DNA of 64,000 nucleotides from Bacteroidota bacterium (GTDB lineage Bacteria; Bacteroidota; Bacteroidia; UBA8524): assembly GCA_008933805.1 (NCBI GenBank), contig WBUH01000008.1, positions 124,001 to 188,000 on the forward strand, written 5' to 3'. Positions 27,206 through 37,200 of this stretch are shown in pieces (within the stretch, counting starts at the first letter, position 1; each line of letters begins with the position of its first letter). The notes under the pieces are model-generated. The model was given only the letters and a program-made list of their open reading frames with translations, did not search any database and had not been told where the DNA came from. The position numbers were made by a program, and so were the translations under genes.

Positions 27206-27745
27206 CATTTGTGCATATTGAATAGCCAAATAAAAAGGACAGAGAACTGGGTTTAATCTCGAAAGCAAGCGCATCCTGCCTAGTTCGATACTTTCCGGCA
27301 AGAGTGATTTTTGAGAATAATGAGTATCGAACCGCCCAGGACAATTAATTACAGAAAAACTTTTGAGTAATGACGGGGATTTGAGAGAAGAAGAAACAAG
27401 ACTGGCTGTGATTTCTGACAGCCAGTCTTTATCAGTAAACCCAAGCGGAATCGAACCATTAGATCTGCTTAGGACCTCAATAAAATTATTAGTTTCAGCA
27501 GTTATCCAAATTATCTACCATTTTTCATAAAACACCAAAACCCTTGCCTTTGCAAGGGTTTTGAAACTTTTGTAGCCCGAACAAGCAGATTATCGAACCA
27601 GATTACTACTTTTGTAGAAAAGTTCACTCAATTCCAAACTTATTGTAGGTCAAAGATGAAAATCTAAAAATACGGTTAAAGGTTGAAGCAAGGCTCTTTT
27701 TCCATTATTGTGCCATTCAATATTGCATTAAGATAGAAAGTACTA
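27206..27745. other. Junction region with hairpins and tRNA-like fragments, no gene
   Basis: About 540 bases without a convincing gene lie between norC and the accessory region. They hold a perfect 12-bp hairpin AAGACTGGCTGT (27398-27409) / ACAGCCAGTCTT (27418-27429), then a GGAATCGAACCA element (about 27452) like a reversed tRNA T-arm, then copy B of the dispersed repeat. Base composition becomes AT-richer after this point, so this is the likely left border of the acquired DNA. Confidence 0.55.
27537..27644. repeat. Dispersed repeat, copy B
   Basis: It has the same order of parts as copy A at 6049-6158: hairpin AAAACCCTT (27537-27545) / AAGGGTTTT (27554-27562), the 33-bp core at 27569-27601 (one mismatch to copy A), then a looser stretch with TAGAAAA, TTCACTC and ACTTATT-like words. 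Both copies stand beside DNA that looks acquired or decayed. Confidence 0.75.
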
Positions 27746-28384
27746 ATGAGACTACTTGGTTGGTTTAAAAACAAGCTATTTCCAAAACTTATGACAAAAA
27801 AACTTTTTGAACAGGGCGCTTATCACGAAAGTGGTCATATTATAATGGCCTATTTGGCAAGGTTTAAAAGTGATCAGGTAACATTACTTCAAAATGAACC
27901 TGGCAGCGGCTTCACAAGGTTTGATTATTCTGACCCTCGAATAACATTGATTATTGCTGCGCTGAAAAGCTATGTTGATGATCCAACTATATATAACGCA
28001 TTAGATAATTCGCTAAAAAACTCAACGCCCCAAATAGCGTTTAAGATTTTGGGAACACTTTTAGGTGGGCCGGTAAGTGAAGCGCTTTACAAGACGGGAG
28101 TTACGTTTGAAGGAGAACTCCCTATTGAAGTGAGTGGACCAGATTTAAGAAGTATTGAAAGTATTCATTTGTATTTATCTAATAATATTGCAAATCATCC
28201 TCCAAACTACATTGACGGCGCAATGGAACAAGTCATTACTCTTTTAAAGCAACCAAACTTTTGGACAGCAATTGAACACTTAGCGTCTACTTTATTGAAT
28301 TCGCCGAACAAAACGTTAAATAGACAACAAATAGAAAACTCGCTATTAACAAGTGGGTTTTTAAACTTCATAGAACAAAAATGA
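27746..28384 (+). CDS. Stand-alone FtsH-type (M41) zinc peptidase domain protein
   Basis: A 212-residue soluble protein. AYHESGHIIMAYL (H27, E28, H31) is the HExxH zinc site in the form used by FtsH, GGPVSEALY matches the GGraAEe segment of the M41 peptidase, and SGPDLRSIESIHLYL matches the NDL… segment that gives the third zinc ligand, Asp. There is no AAA+ ATPase domain and no membrane helix, unlike FtsH (about 600 residues). It would therefore be a minimal M41 peptidase. Its stop overlaps the next ATG (ATGA), so the two are a pair. The target is unknown. Confidence 0.68.
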   Translation: MRLLGWFKNKLFPKLMTKKLFEQGAYHESGHIIMAYLARFKSDQVTLLQNEPGSGFTRFDYSDPRITLIIAALKSYVDDPTIYNALDNSLKNSTPQIAFKILGTLLGGPVSEALYKTGVTFEGELPIEVSGPDLRSIESIHLYLSNNIANHPPNYIDGAMEQVITLLKQPNFWTAIEHLASTLLNSPNKTLNRQQIENSLLTSGFLNFIEQK

Positions 28385-28749
28385 ATTTTGAATGGAAAAA
28401 AATAGCCGAGAGAGGCCAGCTAGCAATCGGCTATATTGATGTTTATGAATTGGTAAATAAAAATAAAGCAATTGCCATAATTTATTACTTACCTCAATAT
28501 GATGAGACCAAACAACGAGTTATGTTTACATTAATTCTTGAGGGAGACAAGACAAATTGGACAGAAGGAACTATTTCAAATATTTTCGAAGACGCTGAAA
28601 GCCGAATACTCAATGTTGAACATTTTAAATTCAATAACTATAATTCGTTAGACTATATGGACACACAAATGTTTACTGTAAAAAGCATTGATAACTTTGA
28701 TTATTTAAACCACGGTGACTATACATTTATCAAACCTGATAAAAAATAA
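28381..28749 (+). CDS. Unrecognised 122-residue partner of the M41-like peptidase
   Basis: A small soluble protein beginning MNFEWKKIAERGQLAIGYIDVYELV, rich in aromatic residues and with an alternating pattern suggesting a beta-rich fold. No motif is recognised. It overlaps the upstream peptidase gene by 4 bp, so it is translated with it. Roles as inhibitor, adaptor or substrate of the peptidase are all possible, and nothing in the sequence decides between them. It converges on the nuclease-like gene that ends at 28859. Confidence 0.6.
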   Translation: MNFEWKKIAERGQLAIGYIDVYELVNKNKAIAIIYYLPQYDETKQRVMFTLILEGDKTNWTEGTISNIFEDAESRILNVEHFKFNNYNSLDYMDTQMFTVKSIDNFDYLNHGDYTFIKPDKK

Positions 28750-28858
28750 AATGTTCGCCAATTAATAGGCCAAATCCACTTTTGACCATAATGATTATTT
28801 ATAGCGAAACTAGATATTACTAACTACGCTTACTTAATTCGCCGAGGAACTAAATTCC

Positions 28859-29968
28859 CTAGCTATAAGGATAATTATCCGGAATGTTCAGAATTTCCTT
28901 GACAGATTGCGATATTGTTAAGTTAATAGCATGTTTTGCAAACGGGTTGTGTCGAAAAGCATGATCAGCAGTTGAAGATAAATTAGCTGTATTCGAATTA
29001 GATATATAGACTCCGGACACTCTGGTGAACTTAGGATTATGTTTCGAACCAAAAAATCCATTTCCTGCAAACTCCAGTTTTTCATCCCGATTTGCTGGAT
29101 TCTCACTCCAGGAAACTTGTAACGATCCGTATAAAGCCTCCTGCACTTCAATAATATCAAGTGAGACACTTTGTTTGTTCAGGCAGATAATGTATGGCGC
29201 ATTTAACTGTCCATATCGAATGGCTTTAGTTTCTAATGACGAAATTATATTTTCACTATCATTTCTAATTTGAGTTACGGATGGAAAAGTTCCAATTGAG
29301 CGAGACTTTGTTCCCCTGTGCATAGGAGATTTTGGCAAAAGTTGCGCTTCAATTTTAACCTTGTCATCCTCATATACAATCTCTGGCATAGCGTCGAACC
29401 CACTATTGATTAAAAGAGTGGCATATTCATCTGGGTTATGGCCTGCTACTATTTCATTGAAAAACTGAATAATTGCTTTACCGCTTGGCTGACTACTGTC
29501 CTTAAAAAGCATAGTATCTAATTTCAGGAGAAAATTCGAAGCAGTAACTTTATTTAAGGAATCGAGCAGCGTGTTTCTTCGTCTTTCTAAAGCTTGTTCA
29601 TCGTGGGACAGCATAGTCATATGCTTAACTTCGATATAAAAAATTTCCTCATCCTTCGTTGCCAAATAATCAGGATGTCTTTTAGTGCCTAGAACTTCAG
29701 GATGTACTGTTAAGGTGTAGCCCAGCCGTGTGAATAATATAAAAATGTAAAGCTCATAAAATGCTGGATCAAACGCCACTTTAAATCGTGATTTCAACTC
29801 CTGTTTTTCTTCACTTGGATATTAAAAAAACCAATTTTCGAGTAATACCCTCACATTAGCAACATCTGACCTCGAACTATCATTGTAATATTGATATATA
29901 TCAGCATTATTATCGGCAGGACCCTCAAGTGTCCTTATCTTCTCATCAAAAAGCAATATGCGATTCAT
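28859..29968 (-). pseudogene. PD-(D/E)XK nuclease-like gene interrupted by one in-frame TAA
   Basis: A 48-residue open frame starts at ATG 29968 and stops at TAA 29822-29824. The same frame then stays open to 28859. Nine codons after the stop lies a TTG (29797) that could restart translation and give 312 residues. The joined product would read …LLENWFF-stop-YPSEEKQELKSRF, which looks like one continuous protein. The second part has a nuclease pattern: E15, P42-D43 and E56-V57-K58 (EVK), counted from the TTG. The ATG is 11 bp after the end of the 1090-residue gene, so it belongs to the same operon. Nonsense mutation is the simplest view, and expression as two pieces is possible. Confidence 0.65.
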
Positions 29969-29979
29969 TTTATGATTTT

Positions 29980-32900
29980 TTAAATAGTTTTAAATGGACT
30001 ACTATCACTAACGTCGTCCGTATCGAAATGAAATCTCTTATTTAAAAAGGATCTTACAGCCATGAAATTGGGGTGTGCCATATTGTTTTGTAATCCGAAA
30101 GATTCTAGAGTATCTACAGGCATTTTACATAAATCAAACTGAAACTCTGCGGTTCGGAGCCAATTCACGGGAATTTCCATATAACATTCATTTTCATCGA
30201 GTCTATATACCCGATTGAATTCGGTTTGGAAGGCAGATCTTCTTTCACTTTCGTTGGTAGCTGTTATAGAATTCATGTAACTATTTATCTTAATAGTTAA
30301 TACATAATTCATTAATGCAATAAGAATTTGCCAGTCAAGCCATCCATGTTGGCGTAACTCATGAAGGATTACTTGAAACTCTGTTTCCTTTTTCCATAAG
30401 GACAAACTAACACTGAGTCTTTTAACAGTATTAACGTATCTGTTTTTTATATTTTCGATAGATTGATCGCGATTATATTTAACGCTTTCTCCTTCAACTG
30501 GCATAAGCATATCAGATGATGTTAAATTGTAATCTTTTTCCGATAGGGGTTGAAACGCGGTACGCATTGATTTATTAAAATCGTCTTCTTTTAGAAGACT
30601 GAAGTATACTTTTTGATATGTGTTAATGGCTAATCCTTTCTCTCCAAGTTTTTGTTTGGTATATAGATCATTGAAAGCTTTTTCAAATTCATCTTTAGGT
30701 AATAAGCTTAGGTTATTTAATAATAATTTTATGTTAGCAGCTAGGAAACCATAATGAAATTGGACTTTAGCTGGTTCTTTCGTACCTAAAACTGGTATTG
30801 AAATGTCCCAAACGGTATTTTCATGCGATGGGTGTTGATGTATAAAACCAGCATAATCATCCGCTAACGATATGTTTATGCTAACCGGTACTTCTAGTAA
30901 ATAAAGATCTGCGCTAAGGAGACCAAGTTCACATAAGGTGATTTGCAATAAGGCACAAAATTCTTCTGCTACGGCATTCAAGGCAGCATTATTTTTAAAG
31001 GCAATTTTCCATTCTATGCTTAATAGAGAAAATTTAACTTCTCTGTTAGCACCAACATCATTCAAGGGGATGTCCGATAGTTTATTTGATAACATTTGTT
31101 TAAAACCATCTTTATCCCGGAGTTCTATTTTAAAAGCATCAATCATTTCCTTTAAATGATTAGTATAAAGCCATCCTAAGTTTGTCTTTTGATATTCGAT
31201 AAACACAGATAAATCGGGATGTAATAAAGGAGTTGCAGCTAAAATGCAAGACAAGTCAAACACGCTATTTCGCAATAAAGAATCTTCTTCCAGATTCAAC
31301 GTTTCGGGGGTAAACTCAAGCCTTGCATGGATGAATTTCTCAAAATCATCTAATGCGCTCATCCACGCGCCTTGTTCAAAGTCGGCGTGAAATACCATTG
31401 CGTAGCTATCACTTATTCTTTTTAATGTGGTGTAATCTCCAAAATGAATTGATGCCCAAACACCACACAGACCATAATATTTGGACGCCATATGCATTCC
31501 TAGCGCCGAATATACTTGTGCAATATTTAATAACGCAAGTATGTAACCGTCCTTCGTTTCATGCAAGTACCATAAATCCTTAGCCTTATGAAAACAATCT
31601 AACGCTTTTAAGAAGTTCTTTGGAGTTGGATTGTTTAGGTATGTTACACCACGTTCAACAAGGCTATGCGCAGAATTATGTTGTCTTCCGGTTTTGGCGG
31701 CAAGTTCTTCAATCTCAATGATAAAGTTCTCTATGGCTTCGATAACTTGGTCTTTAACCCTCTGACTAATAAACATATTTAGAATTTTAGTAAGTTGGTC
31801 ATTCAATCTGGACACACTATAAGTCTTCGCGTTTTTTAGCGGTTCGAGAATTTTCTTATAGGCATCTATCGCCGCGTCAATCTTTTCTATTAGAGGCTTT
31901 TCTGGATTTATGTCAAAGATGAAATGTCCTTTGAGTTCATACGCCTGGCAAAGTTCATCAGCATTAACAGGATTAGCTATTTTTTTATCGATTTGACTTA
32001 TAATCGCAGTTGCCCATTCTGGAATTTCCGCTGCATCTAAGAAATTTCCATTAAAAAGCTGTTGAGTTTGTGTAATCTGTAAAAGAATAATATCTTCTTC
32101 TATATCTGCAAATGAGTTTCTGTGTTCTAACTCTTTGAAGTAATACCGAATCAAGTCATGTTGTTCTGAAATCTTTCCTTTTGGTTGGCCAGTTTTCGGG
32201 TCTGGACAAAGCATTAAAAATAGATACTCATATATAGCTTTCCTTCGGCATAGAATAATCGTTTCATCCAAATCAATATACTTTTTCAATAACCCTAACC
32301 AAAGGCCTTCATGGTCGCTGTTGTGCATCTCCCATCGACAATGACGAGCAGCACTAATTACTTCATAAAACGCACCGATATTAAACTGCTTTACTTCCTT
32401 TACTAAAGACCATTTTTCAAATATTTCACCGTACCATTTTTGTTTCTCCGAGCCTTCATTTAGGAGTAGAATATCTAGTAACTGATTATTCAGTATTTTA
32501 TCTTCCTCGCTGTCTTGAGAAGTTCTAATGGCAATCTCAAAATGAAGCACAGAAATATATGTGGATACTTTTGCGGGGTCTATTGGTAATGGTAAATTTG
32601 TGATTAACGCTGTAATATCATCTAACAATAAAGGAATAGCTTGCTCTTGTGGTATTGCATCGAATTGCCACTTAATTGAAGAAATAAATGAATTCCAAGT
32701 TTCATCTGATAACTGATCATAAATATTTTTTGCTTGCTGTAATTCAGTTTTATCCTCAGATGAAATCTTCGCCTCATAAGTCTCAGCTATATACTCGTCT
32801 ATAATGGCTTTAACGCGTATTCTGCATTTATCTCGTAGCTGATGGCTCAAAGCCTCTTGGTTAGCTGCCCATTCTTGCAGCAAATCCGCATCGTTTCCTT

Positions 32901-33252
32901 TAACTTTTCTTGCCACTCCAGAATTCGTTTCAAACAAAAAATTGACATCATCGAATTTGTACTCCCCTTTCACAAATAACATAAAGAAATGAGCTAGGCT
33001 TTTCTGTATCTCTTCTTTTGAAAAAGAAAAATTAGATGAATATAATTTGATCTGTCGAAACTTTACCTTTTCTTCCTTTAAATTTCTTTGAAATATATCA
33101 TCTTCATAGTCGCAGTATATTACTTCGTCAATCTTTTTAATGCGATTTTCTATCCATGTTTTGAGTGTCTTCAGCTTTTGATACTGAAAACCTTGCTCAG
33201 TAGCTGATGCATTAGTATCCTTAGTGAATATAAAAAGTTTATGTAATGACAT
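29980..33252 (-). CDS. Large protein with a DUF4297-like nuclease N-terminus and a long helical repeat tail
   Basis: A 1090-residue cytoplasmic protein. The first ~75 residues show GFQYQ (21-25), D48-Y-E-D-D52 and Q67-I-K69, the order of the PD-(D/E)XK site in DUF4297/Cap4-type double-strand DNases. The rest is helical and looks like TPR or related solenoid repeats, probably a sensor or scaffold; no ATPase motif is present. It lies 54 bp after jetD on the same strand and 11 bp before a second nuclease-like gene. It is either an accessory of the Wadjet operon or an independent defence gene placed behind it. The nuclease call rests on the motif pattern only. Confidence 0.55.
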   Translation of the reverse strand: MSLHKLFIFTKDTNASATEQGFQYQKLKTLKTWIENRIKKIDEVIYCDYEDDIFQRNLKEEKVKFRQIKLYSSNFSFSKEEIQKSLAHFFMLFVKGEYKFDDVNFLFETNSGVARKVKGNDADLLQEWAANQEALSHQLRDKCRIRVKAIIDEYIAETYEAKISSEDKTELQQAKNIYDQLSDETWNSFISSIKWQFDAIPQEQAIPLLLDDITALITNLPLPIDPAKVSTYISVLHFEIAIRTSQDSEEDKILNNQLLDILLLNEGSEKQKWYGEIFEKWSLVKEVKQFNIGAFYEVISAARHCRWEMHNSDHEGLWLGLLKKYIDLDETIILCRRKAIYEYLFLMLCPDPKTGQPKGKISEQHDLIRYYFKELEHRNSFADIEEDIILLQITQTQQLFNGNFLDAAEIPEWATAIISQIDKKIANPVNADELCQAYELKGHFIFDINPEKPLIEKIDAAIDAYKKILEPLKNAKTYSVSRLNDQLTKILNMFISQRVKDQVIEAIENFIIEIEELAAKTGRQHNSAHSLVERGVTYLNNPTPKNFLKALDCFHKAKDLWYLHETKDGYILALLNIAQVYSALGMHMASKYYGLCGVWASIHFGDYTTLKRISDSYAMVFHADFEQGAWMSALDDFEKFIHARLEFTPETLNLEEDSLLRNSVFDLSCILAATPLLHPDLSVFIEYQKTNLGWLYTNHLKEMIDAFKIELRDKDGFKQMLSNKLSDIPLNDVGANREVKFSLLSIEWKIAFKNNAALNAVAEEFCALLQITLCELGLLSADLYLLEVPVSINISLADDYAGFIHQHPSHENTVWDISIPVLGTKEPAKVQFHYGFLAANIKLLLNNLSLLPKDEFEKAFNDLYTKQKLGEKGLAINTYQKVYFSLLKEDDFNKSMRTAFQPLSEKDYNLTSSDMLMPVEGESVKYNRDQSIENIKNRYVNTVKRLSVSLSLWKKETEFQVILHELRQHGWLDWQILIALMNYVLTIKINSYMNSITATNESERRSAFQTEFNRVYRLDENECYMEIPVNWLRTAEFQFDLCKMPVDTLESFGLQNNMAHPNFMAVRSFLNKRFHFDTDDVSDSSPFKTI

Positions 33253-33306
33253 AGTTAAAACATTTATAAAATATGTTATCCGAAGACCTTTCTTTTGAAA
33301 ATTATG

Positions 33307-34287
33307 CTATATCCATTGACTTAGCATCTTTATTAAGTCGTTAGATTCCTCTTCAATCCATTGATTATTATTAATCAAATCCTGAATCAAGCTAATTTCT
33401 TGTATATTAAAATCTGTATGGAATAAGCCCGAAAATTCTTTAGTAAACTCCCATTTGCTATTGTGATATGGTGAATTCACAGGTAAACGGTTGTTTAGAT
33501 TGCTTGGAAAAAGAAGTGCGATATTTTTATTTCGATTTGCAAGTTTGTGTTTTATTCGGGAGTAGATTTTTAAACCCGCCAGATCCCAGTCAGCCGAGTA
33601 AAATAATGGGCGTTTAAATTCTTCCTGGTCTATTTGGTCAATAATGGCGATATTATTTCCTCCAACGTACCAAAGCTTTATGCTGTATCTTTCAGCTATC
33701 CATGGAAGTTTTAAAAAGTTAAGGTTTTCACAGAGAACCACAGCCTTCGGATTTGGACAATCAACCACAAACCGCCATTGATGCTCCTTAGGGTCAGAAG
33801 CAGGAAAATCATTTATCTCTAAAATTCTAAGCACCGCATATAATACACTTGGTTTATTTGCTAAGTATTTTGAACCTTTACCTCTGAAAAACTCTCCTGA
33901 AAATTTGTTTATTGTTGTAAGGTTTGGAACAATTTGGTTTTTATTTTTATCAATAAACATTAAGGCTTTTATATCTTCTTCATTATAGTTTTTTCGAGCG
34001 TCTGTTTCAAGATTCTTATGTTCGAGGAATTCTACATAATGGTTGAAATTTTCTCTTAGAGAATTTTCATAGAATTGGATAAAATTATCAGTTGGCAAAA
34101 GGACTCTGCTATTTCCTAGTTTTCTTTCAATTATTTCTGCATCATCTATCAAGTATTTGAAATAATCTGAGTCTTGAACTTTTGCCTGTGTTTTTCTTTT
34201 AGCATATAAATCATTAAGTGCCTTCAGCTCTCTCCATGTGAGATTTCTTTTTACTTTAATTGTTGTTAGCATAAATGAAAGTCTCAA
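33307..34287 (-). CDS. jetD: JetD, Toprim-type nuclease subunit of Wadjet
   Basis: A 326-residue protein with the DUF3322/DUF2220 layout of JetD. The Toprim acidic residues are visible as the Glu in VVLCENLNFL (about residue 192) and the Asp pair in FYSADWDLAGLKIY (about 235). In Wadjet, JetD cuts circular DNA that has been extruded by the JetABC complex and so excludes plasmids. Its start overlaps the jetC end by 32 bp, or 17 bp if the inner ATG at 34272 is used. Confidence 0.85.
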   Translation of the reverse strand: MRLSFMLTTIKVKRNLTWRELKALNDLYAKRKTQAKVQDSDYFKYLIDDAEIIERKLGNSRVLLPTDNFIQFYENSLRENFNHYVEFLEHKNLETDARKNYNEEDIKALMFIDKNKNQIVPNLTTINKFSGEFFRGKGSKYLANKPSVLYAVLRILEINDFPASDPKEHQWRFVVDCPNPKAVVLCENLNFLKLPWIAERYSIKLWYVGGNNIAIIDQIDQEEFKRPLFYSADWDLAGLKIYSRIKHKLANRNKNIALLFPSNLNNRLPVNSPYHNSKWEFTKEFSGLFHTDFNIQEISLIQDLINNNQWIEEESNDLIKMLSQWI

Positions 34288-37200
34288 TATTAGCTGTTAA
34301 CTGGTTATCACTAAAAACTCCCATAGCCGGAACGTAATTATCTTCATCTGCAAGGCTATTCTCATTTAATATATAAATATATTGTTCGCCCTCTCTAATT
34401 TCGCCAGCGGTATCTATTGACATTGAAAGAATTTGATATCCTTCTTCAATCGCTATATTTCTTAACATTTCATAATTGCTTCCCAAGCCTTGAGCTTCAT
34501 CAATTGGCATTATTCGGATGCCCTTGCGTTTTGAATCTTCGATAAGTGATAATCTTGCTAGTCCTAGTAACGCATTTCCTGAATATGTTTGACTATTACT
34601 ACCAGCATTCGCATCACCAGTGGCAAGGCGCAAATTAAACTTTAAATCAAAATAAGATTTTGGGTTTAGCAAATCTTCAATATCGGCATCCTTAGTTCCA
34701 CCTTCGTCAATGAAAGCCTTTTTCATCATTTCATTAATATCGATTTCTTTGGCTAACTGCTCAAACAAACCCGTATTGGTTAATTTGTCGTCCAGCGCCT
34801 TTGTAAAAATATTCATCCATTTGGCAGGATAGTCGCTTGATAACTCATATTTTAATGACCCTCGGTTTCCTCCAGTAATGCTTTTATTTGGATTCTTGAA
34901 ATATTGGTCGATTTTGCCCACTTTATCCAAGTGATCTCTATATGTTTTATTTACTTCAGTAAAAACACGTTTAAGGATCTCAATTTTTCTTGAACCGATT
35001 TCCTTAATAACTTGATATAGCTTAGTCAATCGCTCTGTAAGCTGCGACTCTAGTTTGGATTCATCAAAAAGTTTTGGACTTGCAAAAACTGTGGGTAAAA
35101 GTTTATGTGCTAACTGTCCAACATGAAAAGTATCAATTAGCTGGGTTCCCTCTTCTATTTCTTCAGCAACCATATTATACTTTCCCTCGAATTTTAATCG
35201 TGCTATGCTGTACTTTTCTTTTAAACTGTTATTACCTTCATCAGGGTTATCGTCAATTGATACATATTTGCTGTCTTCTGGAAACACATTTTTGAATGCC
35301 TCCTGGTAAGCATTTTTGGCTTCTTGCGATTGTCTATTGGAATCATAAAGAGCAATTTCTGACTTTTGATAGTTTTGCTCTAAATTACTATACAAAATCG
35401 CATGAGAAGCTTTTAATTGTAATACTGTCGTACGCCTATTTTTATCTCCCAACAATGTGCTTTCAATTTGAATAACTTTTAATTCATCCATATTTAGCTT
35501 TTGCTGTAAGCTTTTAAGTTCATTCTTTCCAGATGTTATTTTGTCTGAAAGAATATTCAAATGTTCATCGAGCTTGGCTGTATCGATATTTTCAGTCTTA
35601 AAATAGAATATTGCATCTTCATTTTGTCGTTCAAAGTTATTTGGGTCTACTTCGCTCTCTTGTTTTATTAATCCTTCATAATTGCCTTTAGCAATGTCAT
35701 ATTCTGTATCCACCATTTCTTTGTTTGCATAATCTGCCAACAGTTCTTCAAACTGGTTTTCCTCCATCAGCCATTCTGAGTCTGGTATTCTGGTATATTC
35801 AATTCGTTTGGTGTATAAAGTAATCGCCTTCTCCAAATCAGAAAATTCAAATAGTATTTTTTTCAGCCTTTCAGTATCAGCAATATTTTGAGTTAATTCT
35901 TTTATTTCTTCTGCAAGACCCTTTCTAAGTTTTAAAAATGCATTTACAGTTTGTTGTTTCTCATTCTCGTTAATGTTGAGGTATTGATTTTTAACGTATT
36001 CTATAAATTCAAAAACCCCATCTATATTTATCCAAAAGCCCTGTTCATCTTTATCTTTTATGTCTAGGTTTGAAAATAATTCCTCTGCTATTCGAAGATA
36101 TCGATCTGTTGCTTTGGGCCTCTCTGGAGCCTTAACCGAAAATACTTGAAAGTAAACTAATACACTTTCCTCTTCAATATTCAATGGACGGTTGAAGTAT
36201 TTTATAGCCCAACTGGCCAGAGATTCTGGGTTTTGTAAATCTGCAAAGACATTCAACGCAACCAGTTCATCGAGCTTTCGCTTACTTTTTTGTAGTTCAC
36301 CTTCATAGTTTTCCGTTGTATTCTTAAAGTTGATCGTCCAACTCGAAGCGTCAAGTTCCTTACTAGTGTTATGTAAATCGATATATTCTAAAAATGAATC
36401 TAACAGTTTTTTGTTTTCATAATAGGTAAATTCATTTTTATAAAATGCTTTTAACTGTGCAAGATCCTTTTTTTCTATGAGGAGCCAATTGGTCACCTTT
36501 AGTACATTATTTTTCTTCAATTGAGCATTTTGTAGATTTTGATACGCAAAATCTTTCTCAAAAGTTAAAGACTGCTTAGTATTACGTATTGTAGTTAACG
36601 CCTTTTCGCTAGCTCTATATTTGAGTATTTGTGCATTGACTTCAATCTTTTCGAGTTCCAACTCCTTTATTTGTATTAATTGGCGTTCAATCTGAAATCT
36701 ATTGTATACCTCCTGATTATCATTAAATTCTTTTTGTAATTTTTCTTGTTGACCTATCCAGTAATATACCTTTGCAGTCAAATAGTCCATATGAAGGCGG
36801 TTACTCTCATTATATAATATCAGTACGTCTTTAATAAATCCCTGCTTTTTGTTGATTAGTTCTATTTCTTTCTTGTACCTATCATGTTCCTGATAATCTT
36901 CACTGATTGATTTTACTTCATTATAGTATTTGGCAAGAAGAAACTTATCATCATCGCTAAACAAGAAATTCTTTAGACTTTTTGAATCTGTTTTAAAGCC
37001 GCTGCCCCGAGAAAAAGATCTGAATATTCTCGCATAACTCTCCAGTGTTTTTCTACTCTCTGATAGATCTACCGGAAGAATATAATTATCAAATAAAAGA
37101 CGATGATATTGTTTTAACGGAAGGGGCTTAATATGGATGTCTTGTAGTTTTTCTTGTAATTCCTCAACCGGAATTATTTTGTCGTTAACTAATAAATCCC

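Noticed and set aside
26735-27301. Longer NorC starting at 27301
   Set aside because: The extension crosses the palindrome at 27192-27205 and places a membrane anchor at an unusual internal position.
27440-27530. tRNA gene suggested by GGAATCGAACCA and clover-like spacing
   Set aside because: The acceptor ends do not pair and no anticodon stem forms. It looks like a relic or chance resemblance.
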